Shown: piece after piece, positions 1 to 11,588 of the stretch
Numbering within the stretch: position 1 is the stretch's first letter
Layout: the number at the start of each line of letters is the position of its first letter
From: Doryteuthis pealeii
Taxonomy: Eukaryota; Mollusca; Cephalopoda; Myopsida; Loliginidae
DNA length: 64,000 bases
Reading direction: 5' to 3'
Assembly (NCBI GenBank): GCA_023376005.1
Contig: CM042181.1
Span: forward strand, 18,663,805-18,727,804
Made by a program: the position numbers and the translations under genes
Notes under the pieces: generated by a model
Seen by the model: the letters and a program-made list of their open reading frames with translations, nothing else
The model's database searches: none
Told to the model about the DNA's origin: nothing

Positions 1-1038
1 AAGCTCATCTTCGTATTTTTCAGTTTTTCTACAATCCTATATATATATCAAAACATAAAAGGGTTCTTTGTTTCTATCGAAAAAAATATTAAATTAAAAT
101 ATACACACCCGTTTAACATTTTCTGGAAAATAAAAAAAATAATCCTTTCTTTTCATGAGAAGGAAAATAACTGATTTGATAAAAAGAAAATGGAAATACC
201 CCAACTCAACTAATTTTAAATCCTGTATCAGGATATATATTATATTATTGTATATATATGAATATATTGTTTTTTTTGTTTTTTTAGAATGAATATTTTT
301 TTATATTTCCGGCTGTGTGTCTTATATACTGGGGAAAATTCTAAATCCAAAAAAGTCATTAAAAAAAATGCTGTCTAGCTAAACTAGTATGAAATATACA
401 ACCAAGCCAGACAATTTTTTTTTTAAATAAATCTATTTAGAATTATTAAAAAAAGAAATGTTTCTTCTAAAAATCTTTACCGGTTGTATTTCACTTTTAA
501 AGTAACCATTTAACGAAATAAACTATTTTTCGTATATAATACGAGAAGCCCCAAGTTGAAAAATTGACCTCGTGTCACATCCTCACCTTGTTGAAAAAGC
601 AGTTATATAAATTTTCTTAATTCATACAAACGACCATCTTGCCAGACATAGCAAAATATTTGACTGAGTATTTAAAAAAATATTTCATTGAGTATTTGAA
701 ATTAAGAGTGATACAAACTTGTACTGACAAAGCAATCAAATTAAAATGATTCTGTATCGTATCAAACTGCGTAGCGTAGTTTAAGCAAGTACACTTCCAC
801 CATTTAATATAGCAGGCGAGGAAGACACGATTCAGTATCAAACACTTCACTCGCCCTCTTTACTACTAAGTCATGAATATGTTGCTGCTACTACTTATTC
901 AACGATTTATTGGTGGTTAATAATAGTTATGGTGCAAGTATTTTATACAAAGAGTCGATCAATTATGGAAGAATCAATCAAATATTCCGGTTTATTTTCT
1001 ACCATAAACCGTGCTACTCTCATTCATATCTTTTGCTA
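1..1038. other. AT-rich DNA, no gene seen
   Basis: Very AT-rich sequence with homopolymer runs and short (AT)n. Short open frames exist by chance only. No repeat family, RNA gene or coding motif is recognised here. Confidence 0.5.
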
Positions 1039-1040
1039 TA

Positions 1041-1263
1041 GTCTAGGTTAAAAGCGTGGCAAGGGTAACCCGAAGCCGAACTTTTTAAACTGATTTTTTC
1101 CCGATGCAGGTATCATTGGGGAACGAGAAAACTTTTAATAAACAAGTCAGGCTTTGGCCCGCTTAGCAAAACGTATCTCGTTCCCCGATGAGACCTGCAT
1201 CAGAAAAATAAGTATTAAAAAAGTTTGGCTCCGGGTTACCCTTACCGCGCTTTTGACATAGAC
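1041..1263. mobile_element. MITE-like palindromic element, TA target site
   Basis: The ends are imperfect inverted repeats of roughly 80-90 bp. The left arm begins GTCTAGGTTAAAAGCG and the right arm, read on the opposite strand, begins GTCTATGTCAAAAGCG. Both arms continue through GGGTAACCCG and then GATGCAGGT...GGGGAACGAG. The element is flanked by TA on both sides (1039-1040 and 1264-1265), as expected for Tc1/mariner-type insertion. There is no coding capacity, so it would be a non-autonomous element. The superfamily is inferred only from the TA flanks. Confidence 0.6.
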
Positions 1264-2157
1264 TATTATTAAGGAAGTCTATTAAATTAGTTAGACTGTC
1301 ACATTATTTCTAAGTTCCATTTTCATCTCTAGTGCTCACTAATTCGGCCTTGTACCAGATTAAGCTAATTTTATGAAACAGTGAATATTTTCGTGGTACG
1401 TAGCTGAAAAAGGTAGTCCCCACCCAATGACGCTTGAGGTGATAAAAAAAAGATTTCAAATACTGTTTTTTTTCTTTTGTAGACAAACAGGCTTTTATTT
1501 GGAAAATTGGCGCTATACAGTCTTTCTGATACATTTCCTATTCCTAAATAGAAATCAGATTTTTATTATTTTAATTTGTTAGTCGTTTTATCATCGTTTC
1601 CCGCGCTTTCTGCTTTTTTAACCCTTCGTCTTCAATATGACACTTGTAAAAGAAAAAAATAAATAAAAATAATTTTTTTTATTTTTATTTTTACGTTATC
1701 AATTTTTATTTGTGAAACGATTGAATATTAATTCAAAGTATGGTATATTAAAACTGATAGAATCCGAGAGATAGATAAATATTTCAAGTTTTAAAAAATA
1801 AACAAATCTTCCCGATTTGTTTATTTTCAGTGAAGTCAACCATTTTAAAATAATTTTTGGAGGGAAATTACAAAATAAAAAAAAATTAAAATTAAAGAAT
1901 TCTCAGCTTATGAAGACATCTTTCTTTTTTTTTTTCTTATGATTTTCGTTTAAATTATAGTGTGTAAAATAAGAAAATTTAAATTAAAAAAAATGTTTTC
2001 GAATTTAAAAAGCCCTTTTTAACGTATACGTTAATGTCTGTGTATTTGTTTGTGTGTAAGTTTTAGGTTTTATCTCTTTTCTCTCTCGTTTGCTGGTCTC
2101 TTTCTTTTAATATCGGTTGGGGGCATAAATAGATTTTTCTTCTCCTTATTTTAAATA
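1264..2157. other. AT-rich DNA, no gene seen
   Basis: AT-rich sequence without a recognisable gene or repeat family. Confidence 0.4.
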
Positions 2158-2793
2158 CTGGTAAAAAAGAACAGTTTTCTCGTTTATTCCTACCATAAAA
2201 TAAACTGAACCCTCATTTTACGTCCGTGTTTTTGCAATAAATTTTTTATTTTTCTTGCACCCGTTATTTTACAATACTAAATATATTTTATTTATTTATT
2301 TTAATATTCACTTCAATGTGTATATTCTAAAAGTTTTTATTTTGTGAGAATGGTTAGTTTTAAAGTGGGGGTTCGTTTTTACACTTCAACTTTTACTCGT
2401 AAATTCCTACCATAAAATGCCCAGGCCTAATTTTATGGCAGGAATTTACGAGTAAAAAGTTGAATATTACCTTTTGTTGTTGTTATTTCTTTTTGGCTTT
2501 GGTACTCTAAAATAAAAACGTCAGATTTTAATCATCGTCGACGAAAAAACAAAATTACGGTCATAAAAGGAGGATCCAATTTATGCCTAAATTGTAAAAC
2601 GAGCCCCCACTTTATATACACAATATACACATTGAAATGAATATTAAAATAAATAAATAGAATATATTTAGTATTGAAAAATAACGGGTGCAAGAAAAAT
2701 AAAACATTTATTGCAAAAACACGGACATAAAATGAGGGTTCAGTTTATTTCATGGTAGGAATGAACGAGAAAACTGTTCTTCTTTACCTAAAT
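2158..2793. mobile_element. Fold-back element with ~175-bp inverted arms
   Basis: The left arm (about 2158-2330) and the right arm (about 2610-2793) are near-perfect inverted copies. Both carry the GAACAGTTTTCTCGTT edge, CCTCATTTTA and the ACCCGTTATTTT block. A second, smaller palindrome (CTCGTAAATTCCTACCATAAAA against its complement, about 2396-2455) lies in the middle. There is no coding potential. It behaves like a fold-back or MITE-type element. Superfamily unknown. Confidence 0.55.
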
Positions 2794-2847
2794 ACTTTAA
2801 AATTGTCCATTTATATTTGAATTTTGGTCAAAACAAAAGAGTTCGAA

Positions 2848-3010
2848 ATTGGGCTGACTTCTGATTTAGGTCGGAAAATTAAAACGGAAAGTTTTTTGGT
2901 GGTACCCAATGACAGTTTAACTACAGTCTATGAATTAAAATTTTGCGAATTGGTTTACGGTTTTAGGGGATTAAGGTTGTTTTTAATTACGTATTGCTTA
3001 AAAAAATAAA
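2848..3010 (+). repeat. Repeat with a conserved ~50-codon open frame, copy 1
   Basis: This block has the same reading frame and the same end (stop just after CLKK) as blocks at 3180-3343, 14,700-14,862 and 25,813-25,972. The frame includes TSDLGRKIKTESF, VVPNDSLTTVYEL and GFRGLRLFLITYCLKK. I do not recognise the protein. Copies differ at only a few bases, so the open frame may simply reflect young age rather than selection. It forms an inverted pair with copy 2. Confidence 0.45.
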
Positions 3011-3179
3011 CAACAAAAAATCCATATTTCTATAAATTTAATGTTGAAGAATATTTTTAAAACTAAGTTTAATTGAAATTATACATTGCAATACTAACAC
3101 AAACAACTGTCTCAATAATAGATTCAATAATTAATTTAAATTGTTAATTAAATGTATAGTAATTTGGGATTTTTTTCGT

Positions 3180-3343
3180 TGTTTATTTTTTTAAGCAATA
3201 CGTAATTACAAACAACCTTAATCCCCTAAAACCGTAACCCAATTCGCAAAATGTTAATTCATAGACTGTAGTTAAACTGTCATTGGGTACCACCAAAAAA
3301 CTTTCCGTTTTAATTTTCCGACCTAAATCAGAAGTCGGCCCGA
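3180..3343 (-). repeat. Repeat with conserved ~50-codon open frame, copy 2 (inverted)
   Basis: Inverted copy of the block at 2848-3010, separated from it by about 170 bp, so the pair forms a large hairpin. It encodes the same frame with minor changes (ELTFCELGYGF). In this copy the frame extends upstream to about 3461 through unrelated AT-rich sequence. Confidence 0.45.
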
Positions 3344-3711
3344 AATTGATATACACATAATAGCACGTTGAATTAGTGTCCTGTGTCAAAGAAGAAAATA
3401 ATTTTTTTTTCAAACATTTCATGGTCAATATTCGTTTTCTCTCATATTTCATGTTTCTCATATATCATGGTTTTGTTTGTTTTTTAATTAAAAAATCTGT
3501 AATTTTTTTCCAACCAAAAAAAAAAAAAACATTTTAATACGCGACCACATGATGTGACAAAAAATGAAATAAAAATATCACTCTCTCTCAGAAGATAAAT
3601 CGAACACTTAGATATTATCCATGAGATTAGAAAATGTGGCAATTCTTTTGTGACTTGTCCTATTCCATAGAAACAAGTCGATGTTTATTTAGTTACTGGA
3701 TATTGACTAGC

Positions 3712-4020
3712 AGGACCTGTGGTCAGTTTATCTATGCGTACACGATTCAAACTATTATCATTATTAAATAAACAAATGAAATGAAATAATAATAATAGAA
3801 AAATGTAAAAATATTCCGTACACAGAAAATTTGACCTTCATCAGAGTGAAATTTTAATTTGAATGATGAAGGTCAAATTTTCTCTGTGTACAGAATATTT
3901 TTACATTTTTCTATTATTATTATTTCATTTCATTTGTTTATTTAATAATAATAATAGTTTGAACCGTGTACACAGAGATAAACTGACCGAAACACATGTG
4001 TAAGTGATATTGATTAAATT
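3712..4020. mobile_element. Palindromic relative of the extended-stem-II hammerhead family, degraded
   Basis: The arms at 3712-3840 and about 3857-3990 are inverted copies. On the + strand, a degraded core (GATGAAGGTCA at 3864) is followed by TCTCTGTGTACA, then much later by TGTACACAGAGA, then TGACC-GAAAC (about 3985-3992). The two 12-mers are exact complements, so stem II would be a long helix. The CTGA of the core is damaged, so this copy is probably not active. The family assignment comes from comparison with 4125-4281 and 46,281-46,424. Confidence 0.5.
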
Positions 4021-4124
4021 CATCTTTTATTATCCATTCTGGACTTTCTTTTCTTTATTCTTTCTTCTTCATATAGTCGGATTCAATTCCAATTCCATTT
4101 TTACATATATACATATATACAAGG

Positions 4125-4281
4125 ATTTACTCTGAGGAAGGTCGATATTTCTTTGTAGGCGGAACATTTGTACATTTTTTCTATTATAATTGTTTCATTT
4201 CATTTTGTTATTTAAGAATAATAATAGTTTGAATAATGTAAACATGGATAAACTCCTGACCGAAACATGTGTAAGTTAAAT
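4125..4281 (+). ncRNA. Hammerhead ribozyme motif with an extended stem II
   Basis: Core CTGAGGA at 4132-4138, then GGTC at 4140-4143. The matching GACC-GAAA is at 4258-4265, so stem II contains about 115 nt. Stem III would be ACA/TGT around TG (4265-4272). The cleavage triplet is GUA, ending at 4273. Stem I is ACT (4129-4131) with AGT (4274-4276), extended beyond a one-base bulge by ATTT/AAAT. All three helices and the conserved core bases are present. Folding was by eye. Canonical hammerheads have a short stem II, so activity is uncertain. Confidence 0.5.
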
Positions 4282-4809
4282 TGATTAAAATATCCTATTT
4301 TATCCATTCAATACTTTCTTTCTTTGTTTCTCTTTTCAACATACTGTCGGATTCACTTCCATTTTCATTTTACATATATATATATATACTTCTCATATAT
4401 ATATAGTTTGTTGGGGTACCAAATTTCTTGATACAAGGTGATTCTAGGCTGGTCCTATTCTCTACCAGTAGTTTGTTGTAGAGTTCAGGTTTCGTATGAG
4501 AGCTCAATGTTCAATTTTTATAAACAGATCAAATTTATTTGTGAATAAAAATTAACATAAACACCACCATTAAAGTAATGGAAAAAAAAAAAAATTCCCA
4601 CCAATCAAAAAAAGACGCTTGAAAGAAAAATATACACAAATATCGCCCCGGGAGGCGGAGAGAAATGTATAAATGTAAACTGAATTTGGCCATTTGCCAG
4701 TTTTAATAAAATAAAAATGTGGTCTGACGAAGCTCGGTGGGCCCCAGATATCCACGAGTGGAAATGGTCCATAATCACGATACTCATGGTATTTAAGGCC
4801 TTTTTATTC

Positions 4810-4840
<31 letters not shown>

Positions 4841-5061
4841 ATCCAAAAGTCCAGAGTAGAAATCTTCCTTACGACAAAAGAGTTTTATTTAAAAAACCTG
4901 TCGCTGTTTGAGAGCTCAATGTGTGATCTTAATGTTAGAGTCACAGAGCAAATATATAAGTAATGAAATAACAAAAGACTTAGAGATTTTGCATTATAGT
5001 CTATTTCAGCTCCCTGAAATAGACTATATGCAAAATCTCTAAGTCTTTTGTTATTTCTTTA

Positions 5062-5115
<54 letters not shown>

Positions 5116-5540
5116 TAGTCAATGATATTGAGCACTCTTTATCTATAAACATAGAAAACTATATCATATACACATACATGCACATATGTATATATACATA
5201 TGCATATATACATATATATATATAGTCAATGATGAAATTATTGTACACCCTTGAATATTGTATATTATGACCTATTTAAAAGAATTTAATACCCATATGG
5301 TGCCAGATAGTTTTGGTACTGAGAGCAAATGTGGTATCACGGTTAGGTGGTTGCAAAGGAATGTGACCAGTTCTGGATGAATTCTTGTGCTGATAGGCCA
5401 AAAAAATGCTTGAGATTTTGGGTCACAAAAGGGTTTAGGTAGGATTACTAGAGCGGGAAATTCAATATGACCAACATTTTTCTCTTTTTAGTGAGTGGTC
5501 TTGTTACTCTTGTTTGTAAATGTGCAATAGATTAACTCAA
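4282..5540. repeat. (AT)n tracts and a palindromic repeat shared with 44.4-44.7 kb
   Basis: Long (AT)n runs lie near 4375-4400, 4815-4842, 5065-5120 and 5180-5225. The segment about 4842-5066 (AAAAGTCCAGAG... to CTAAGTCTTTTGTTAT) has a paralogue at 44,390-44,680. It ends in a palindrome centred near 5015 (CTTAGAGATTTTGCA and its complement). A fragment GATATTGAGCACTC (5124-5137) matches the hairpin module seen near the hammerhead elements. No gene is seen. Confidence 0.45.
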
Positions 5541-5543
5541 TAG

Positions 5544-7828
5544 GGTTGGTTGGTTGGTTGGTTTTTATGGCATGTCAACCCTTGTTGGGTTATTCAATGC
5601 TGAAGATGTTTTTATTTTATTCATTCTCAAACAGTTTAGCTCAGTTGGCTGGCTGATGGCATGTCAAACCTTGTTGGGTTATTTAATGCCGAAAATATTT
5701 TGCTTTATTCATTCTTATTGGTATTCATTTTTTTAACTAACTTTTTTATCTATTTAACCATTGATGGGTTGTTGGTTGGTTGGTTGGTTCGACTTATGGC
5801 ATGTCAACCCTTATTTGATACCGAAACAGTTTGCTTTATTCATTCTTATTGGTATTCATTTTTTTTTAACTAATTTTTTTATCTATTTAACCCATTGATG
5901 GGTTGGTTGGTTGGTTCGATTTTATGGCATGTCAACCCTTGTTGGGTTATTTGATACCGAAAACATTTTGCTTTATTCATTCTTGTTGGGCATTCAGTTT
6001 TTTTTAACTAACTTTTTTATCTATTTAACCCATTGATGGGTTGGTTGGTTGGTTGGTTGGTTGGTTGGTTGGTTCGATTTTATGGCATGTCAAACCTTGT
6101 TGGGTTATTTAATGCCAAAAACATTTTGCTTTATTCACTGTTGAGCATTCAATTTTTTTAAAAACTCACTTTTCGATCTATTTAAACTATAGATGGCTTA
6201 GCTCACTGCTTGATTGGATGGTTGGTTCGATTTTATGGCACGGCAACCCATATTGGGTTATTTGAAACCGAAAACATTTTGCTTTATTCATTTTTGTTGG
6301 GCATTCAGTTATTTTACAAAACTCATTTTTTAAACTAACTTTTTGATATATCAAACTCATCGATGACTTAGCTGGTTCGTTGATTGGTTGATTCGTTGTT
6401 CTTTATGGCATGTCAACACATCCTGGGTTATTTTATGCGGAAAACATTATGCTTTATTCATTCTTGTGGGGTATTCAATTTTCTTTAAACTTATTTTTTT
6501 AAAAACTCACTTTTCAATCTATTTAATCTATAGATGGCTTACCTCACTGGATGATTGGTTGGATTTTATGGCATGCTAACCCTTGTTGGATTATTTAATG
6601 CCGAAAAATTTTTGCTTTATTCATTCTTGTTGGGCATTCAAGTATTTTACAAAACCCATTTTTTTAAACTTTCTTTTTGATTAACCCTTCTATGGGTTAA
6701 ATAACCCATAGAAGGGTTGATTTCTTGCTTGGATTTTATGGCATGTCAACCCTTATTGGGTTATTTTATGCCAAAGACATTTTTCTTTATTCATTCTTAT
6801 TGGGCATTTAGTTTTTTTTAAACACTTTTTGATCTATTTAACCCAAGTTGGTTAGTTGGTTGGATTTTATGGCATGTCAACCTTTGTTGGGTGATTTTAT
6901 GCTGAAGACATTCTGTTTCATTCATTCTTGATGAGTGCAGAGGTGCAGTTGGAGTATTCTACAACCTCAGCCGACAGGGTAGCCAGCGCTTGGAGATCTT
7001 ACCTTTGGGATTACCCTTGTACAATAAGGTGAAACATGTATTCACAATATTGTTTGAATTACTTTGGTTAGTTTTTATGGCATATCAACCCTTGTTGGGT
7101 TATTTTATGCCAAAGACATTTTGTTTTATTCATTCTTAGTGGTTGGTTGGATTTTATGGCATGTCAACACTTGTTGGGTTATTTTATGCCAAAGACATTT
7201 TGTTTATTCCTTCTTGGTGGTTGGTTGGATTTTATGGCATGTCAACCCTTATTTTGGCATGTCAACCCTTGTTGGTTATTTTGTGCCAAAGATGTTTTGT
7301 TTTATTCATTCTTGGTGATTGGTTGGATTTTATGGCATGTCAACACTTGTTGGGTTATTTTATGCCAAAGACATTTTGTTTTATTCATTCTTGGTGGTTG
7401 GTTGGATTTTATGGCATGTCAACACTTGTTGGGTTATTTCATGCTGAAGACATTCTGTTTCATTCATTCTTGATGAGTGCAGAGGTGCAGTCGGTGTATT
7501 CTACAACCCCCAGCCAACAGAGCAGCCGGCACTTTGGAGATCTTTCTCTTGGGATTACCCTCGTACAATAAGGACAAACACATGTTGACAATATTGTTTG
7601 AATTCCTTTGGTTGGTCACGTCAACCCTTGTTGGGATATTTTATGCCGAAGACATTTTGCTTTATTCAATTTTGTGGGGCATTGAATTTTTATTTAAAAT
7701 TCACTTTTTCATCTATTTAACCCATAAATGGGTTAGTTGGTTGGTTGGTTGGTTGGATTCTATGGCATGTCAACCCTTGTTGGGTAATTTTATGCCGAAG
7801 ACATTTTATTTCATTTATGGTGTTTGGT
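5544..7828 (-). repeat. Array of family P tails, minus orientation, with (GGTT)n blocks
   Basis: More than ten irregular copies of one module occur here: TTTATGGCATGTCAACCC, TTGTTGGGTTATTTTATGCC, GACATTTTGCTTTATTCATT, then TCTATTTAACCCAT. Several are preceded by (GGTT)n, for example 5544-5562 and 6033-6070. On the minus strand this is the 3' end of family P elements such as 60,345-60,933, whose tail is rich in (AAACC). At about 6932-7040 and 7475-7570 a family P 5' head (CCCTGTCGGCTG on the minus strand) is joined almost directly to the tail, making internally deleted mini-copies. All open frames here come from the repeat. Confidence 0.7.
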
Positions 7829-8458
7829 AGGGCTGTTTGATGTCAATATTCAATAAAAGTGTTCAAACATTTAAAGACCATAAATAAATCAAGCAAAATG
7901 ACATAGAAGACAAAACTCTGATTAAACAAACAAAATTGTATTAACAAAATGTATACAAAAAAGGTAGCATTGAATACTGGGCAAGGTTCCGCCAAAAGTT
8001 CTTTTTTTAAAGTTCAAATGCAAAATGTAAGCTGGTATTTCACAGTTCAAAAGTGAGAAAGAAAAGGTGAAAGTTTAAAGTCAACTCAAAAGCAGTCAGG
8101 CATAAGTTGAATGAATATAAGGTTTATCTCCGAAAGCATAGGTTATTCAAAGAGAGAGAGAGATAGATACCTTCAGCGTGTAAGCGAAATGTTCTTAAAA
8201 AGGGTGACGTGAATTCCCTTAGGCAAATGAGATCTTTCTGCTTGAAAATGAAAAAGTCTGAGACTTTATAGTAATCAGGTAGGATCAGCGAGGCTCCTTT
8301 CGATAATTTTTCTTTTTAAGCGGGAACACCTCTGATTGGTTGAATTTTACGAATTTTATTTTAAATTTTATTTTTACTTGGTTGCGCAGTCCACATGCGC
8401 AAACTACTTATTTTTGTCATTCGACTTCTGTCTGTTGAAGCGATAACTTCCGGCTCAC
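7829..8458 (-). mobile_element. Probable solo LTR or similar insertion within the family P array
   Basis: A non-array segment splits a family P unit. On the minus strand it begins TGTGGTGAGCCGGAAG and is flanked by CATT on both sides, approximately. It ends near ACACCATA, so the termini resemble TG...CA only loosely. It contains AATAAA-like signals and (AG)n at 8150-8164. There is no coding region. Exact ends are uncertain by a few bases. Confidence 0.4.
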
Positions 8459-8523
8459 CACACATTCATTCTTGATGAGTGCAGAGGTGCAGTTGATGTA
8501 TTCTACAACCCCCAGCCGATAGG
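8459..8523 (-). repeat. Family P head fragment split by an LTR-like insertion
   Basis: Minus-strand family P head (CTGCACCTCTGCACTCATCA). It continues after the insertion at 9002 with GGGTAGCCAG, which is intact in the copy at 6975. Confidence 0.55.
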
Positions 8524-9001
8524 TATTGGAAAACCAATAATAGAATTATCTTCCCCTGCCGCTAGGGGGCGATCGCCAACATATGATGTTGGCGGCAAAA
8601 CCAAACCCCATTAATTATCTGAAGGCTGTCGACCTGAGGAGTCACCTTAACAAGGGCTCCATCCACCACCCACTTAAAAGGGCAATTAATTAAGCAAGTC
8701 GCACAAAAAAAGCACTCCCCAACTTTTACTTATCCTATGAACTTTCATCCGGAGAGACATCTCAACAGCAATCCAAACGACGGCAAGTAGAAATCCCTTT
8801 CTAGCCCTAATTCACCAATGAACTGTTAATTTCACCTCTCAAGATAAGTCTGGTTGCAAATGCCAACAAATTTGCAGCAATTTTTGTACCTTTATAATAC
8901 AAGTGTATAATTTCCAATTGATTTGTTTGTCTTCTTTCATCCAAATAATTGCCGACTACCGGGAGAATTAAGAGCTGCCTACGAACCCCGTAATTCCTCT
9001 T
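8524..9001. mobile_element. LTR-like insertion (CCCCTGCCGCTAGGGGGC family), 5-bp target duplication
   Basis: The host family P head is interrupted exactly here, with ATAGG repeated at 8519-8523 and 9002-9006. The 478-bp insert carries the marker hairpin CCCCTGCCGCTAGGGGGC and GCCAACATATGATGTTGGC. A second, ~620-bp member lies at 49,552-50,173, also flanked by a short duplication. The size and 5-bp duplication fit a solo LTR. The ends are not a clean TG...CA, so the class is inferred. Confidence 0.6.
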
Positions 9002-9600
9002 ATAGGGTAGCCAGTATTTTGGAGATCTTTCTCTTGGGATTACCCTTGTACAATAAGATCAAACACATGTTCACAATATTATTTGAATTACTTTTTAAGT
9101 AAATGTTAAGTTTTTTTATGGCATGTCAAACCTGGTTGGGTTATTTTATACCAGTCATTTTACTTTATTCAATTTTGAATTACTTTTTAAGCAAATGTTA
9201 AGTTTTTTTATGGCATGTCAAACCTGGTTGGGTTATTTTATACCAGAGCCATTTTGTTTTATTCAATTTTGAATTACTTTTTAAGTAAATGTTAAGTTTT
9301 TTAATGGCATGTCAAACCTGGTTGGGTTATTTTATACCAGAGTCATTTTGCTTTATTCAATTTTGAATTACTTTTCGAGTAAATGTTAAGTTTTGGGTTG
9401 ACACTAAAAAGCTGAACGATTTGACCGAGGGCATAATTACTGTTTCATCGGATTGACTATGGCATGTCAAACCTGGCTGGGTTATTTTATGCCAGAGTCA
9501 TTTTGCTTTATTCAATTTTGAATTACTTTTTAAGTAAATGTTAAGTTTTGGGTTGACACTAAAAAGCTGAACGATTTGACCGAGGGCATAACTACTGTTT
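9002..9600 (-). repeat. Family P-derived tandem repeat, about 95-160 bp units
   Basis: Four units carry TTATGGCATGTCAAACC, GGTTGGGTTATTTTATACC and TTCAATTTTGAATTAC (starting near 9114, 9207, 9303 and 9460). The last two are separated by GGGTTGACACTAAAAAGC, which recurs near 9548. The module is related to the array at 5.5-7.8 kb, but this is a distinct local expansion. Confidence 0.6.
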
Positions 9601-9834
9601 CGTCGGATTGACTTGCAATCTTTACAAATCTTATAATACTGAGTGGATAGTAAATAACAATTGACATTTTCCAATCGAGTCAATCTGTCCACGTGAGAGA
9701 AGGAAAGGTCAAATTGCTGATTACCATGTAAACCAATGAATGAACGACTGACAGAAGATTAGTTAATTTTATCAGTGATAGATCTTTGACAAAATGGATT
9801 TTCATGGTGACAAAAGGTCAGTCTTGTTTATTTG

Positions 9835-10025
9835 ACAACAGACTAACATAATGTGTAACCTATTCAAATCTTTCAGGTCGAGGCAAATCTTCATTTGTCT
9901 GTTGATTTTTCGGCTGCTGAACCAGTCGGTTGGTTTTTCAGCTTTTTTTATGATCCTGTCTTTGAGGATCTTGTCTAATTCTTTTTTTTATTTCATCTTT
10001 TAGGTGGATGGGTCATTTTCGACAC
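9835..10025 (-). pseudogene. Ty3-type (gypsy/mdg4) reverse transcriptase fragment, frameshifted
   Basis: Read on the minus strand and allowing frameshifts, this gives LKDEIKK, then LDKILKDRIIKKAEKPTDWF, then MKICLDLKDLNR. This matches the start of Ty3-family reverse transcriptase, where a segment like LDKM..DGII..V..PT.WVSS is followed by RICLDP.DLN. The usual stretch between WVSS and the ICLD motif is shortened. Frames break repeatedly, so this is a dead fragment. Part of it is duplicated at 10,582-10,731. Confidence 0.6.
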
Positions 10026-10174
10026 CAGATAATCTGTTTTCCCATTTTTGGATTGCATCTTGGACAATTTAGACAATGTTATTTTTAAACCCCCCCAATA
10101 ATCTTGTCTAGCAGGACCTGTGGATATACTACAGTATGATAATTTAATTACAATATTTGATATGTTTATTTAAG

Positions 10175-10430
10175 GGGCCGGGTTAGCTCAGTCGGTAGAG
10201 CGTTCGGCTAGAAACCACAAGGTTCCTAGTTCGATACCGGTCCCCGCCAACTCAGCGTATGAGTAGCACAGGGATCTGTGCAGTAAAGTAAGAAGCTGAT
10301 GGTAGGTGTGGCGCTCCACCTCAGATGCTAAAAACTATCTCCTTGGTCTAGCGCTATTGAAAAGGGGATAGACTCCCTCGCTGATTGGCTGATACCGACT
10401 TTAGGCCACCCCGACGACTTTACTTACTTT
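10175..10430 (+). mobile_element. tRNA-derived SINE (family S), full-length
   Basis: The 5' part is tRNA-like, with box A TTAGCTCAGTCGGTAGAG and a box B like GTTCGATACC. The body runs through CAGGGATCTGTG, GGTGTGGCGCTCCACCTCAG and CTGATTGGCTGATACC, and ends in a CTTTACTTACTT tail. The same ~255-bp unit recurs at 16,072, 36,304 and 42,929, on the minus strand at 25,075 and 17,748, and as the array at 53,444. Confidence 0.85.
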
Positions 10431-10764
10431 TTACTTATTTTTAAACAGATGTTGCAGGATGATAATGGAAGGAAGATTTAAGAACAAGCATATTAATATA
10501 TAGATTAGATTAAAAAGACTAACAATAATATATAATATGGTATAAAATAACCCAACCAGGTTTGACATGCCATAAAGAAAACTTTTTTTATGATCCAGTC
10601 TTTGAGCATCTTGTCTAATTCTTTTTTTTATTTCATCTTTTAGGTGGATGGGTCATTTTCGACACCAGATAATCTATTTTCCCATTTTTGGATTGTATCT
10701 TGGACAATTTAGACAATGTTATTTTTAAACTTTTTTTTTTTTTTTTTTAGTGAACCATAGTACA
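10431..10764. repeat. Spacer containing a direct duplication of 9945-10,091
   Basis: About 147 bp at 10,582-10,731 repeats 9945-10,091 nearly exactly (TTTATGATCC.GTCTTTGAG ... GACAATGTTATTTTTAAAC). It therefore carries the same Ty3 reverse transcriptase remnant. The rest is AT-rich and ends in a T-run at about 10,731-10,749. Confidence 0.6.
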
Positions 10765-10907
10765 AGACATTTTTCGTTTAAATTATACTCCACAGAGACT
10801 GATGTTAATACACGGATAGCAAAGGCATGGTCGGCCACAAATAGATTATCAGTCATATGGAGGTCCGATCTCCCTGACAAGCTAAAGCGACAGTTCTTCC
10901 ATATATA

Positions 10908-10946
<39 letters not shown>

Positions 10947-11565
10947 CAGCACCATTCTTAAAATGGACAAAAGAAGAACTCAGACAGATTGACCAAAGGA
11001 CGAGAAAATTAATGACCATGCACAATGCTCTCCACACTAGAGATGATAGAGATAGATTATATGTGTCAAGAAAGGAGAGGGGGAAGAGACAGATTGACCA
11101 AAGGATGAGAAAATTAAGGACCATGCACAAGGCTCTCCACCCTAGAGATGATAGAGATAGATTATATGTGTCAAGAAAGGAGGGGGGAAGAGACAGATTG
11201 ACCAAAGGACGAGAAAATTAATGACCATGCACAAGGCTCTCCACACTAGAGATGATAGAGATAGATTATACGTGTCAAGAAAGGAAGGGGGAAGAGACAG
11301 ATTGACCAAAGGACGAGAAAATTAAGGACCATGCACAAGGCTCTCCACCCTAGAGATGATATAGATAGATTATATGTGTCAAGAAAGGAAGGGGGAAGAG
11401 GTCTTGCCAACATAGAGGAATGCGTAGAAACCACAATCCAATAACTTGAATATTACACAAGAAAGAGCAAAGACAAACTATTTATGGCGGCCAACCATAG
11501 TAGAAGCGACAGATGGACAAACAGAAAAACAACAAAGACTAAAAAAAAAAAATGGACAAGATTAG
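10765..11565 (+). pseudogene. Non-LTR retrotransposon 3' region with an internally tandem-repeated coding module
   Basis: The + strand encodes DVNTRIAKAWSATNRLSVIW followed by RSDLPDKLKRQFF, typical of the region after the reverse transcriptase domain in many animal LINEs. After an (ATA)n interruption at 10,905-10,945 it resumes with EELRQIDQRTRKL, TMHKALHPRDDRDRLYVSRK and finally KTTKTKKKKW. The TMHKALHPRDD...SRKEGG block is repeated about four times (units start near 11,015, 11,120, 11,223 and 11,328; ~104 bp). Because 104 is not a multiple of 3, each unit shifts frame, so the repeat arose after the element died. The minus-strand open frames over this block are shadows. Confidence 0.65.
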
Positions 11566-11588
11566 ATTAGAAAGACTAACAATAATAT

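Noticed and set aside
5003..5040. Hammerhead-like CTGAAATAGACTATATGC segment
   Set aside because: Lacks the GA of the core and the GAAA box; only a loose resemblance within a palindrome.
10175..10250. Genuine tRNA gene
   Set aside because: The tRNA-like head has mismatched stems and is followed every time by the same SINE body; it is a SINE promoter.
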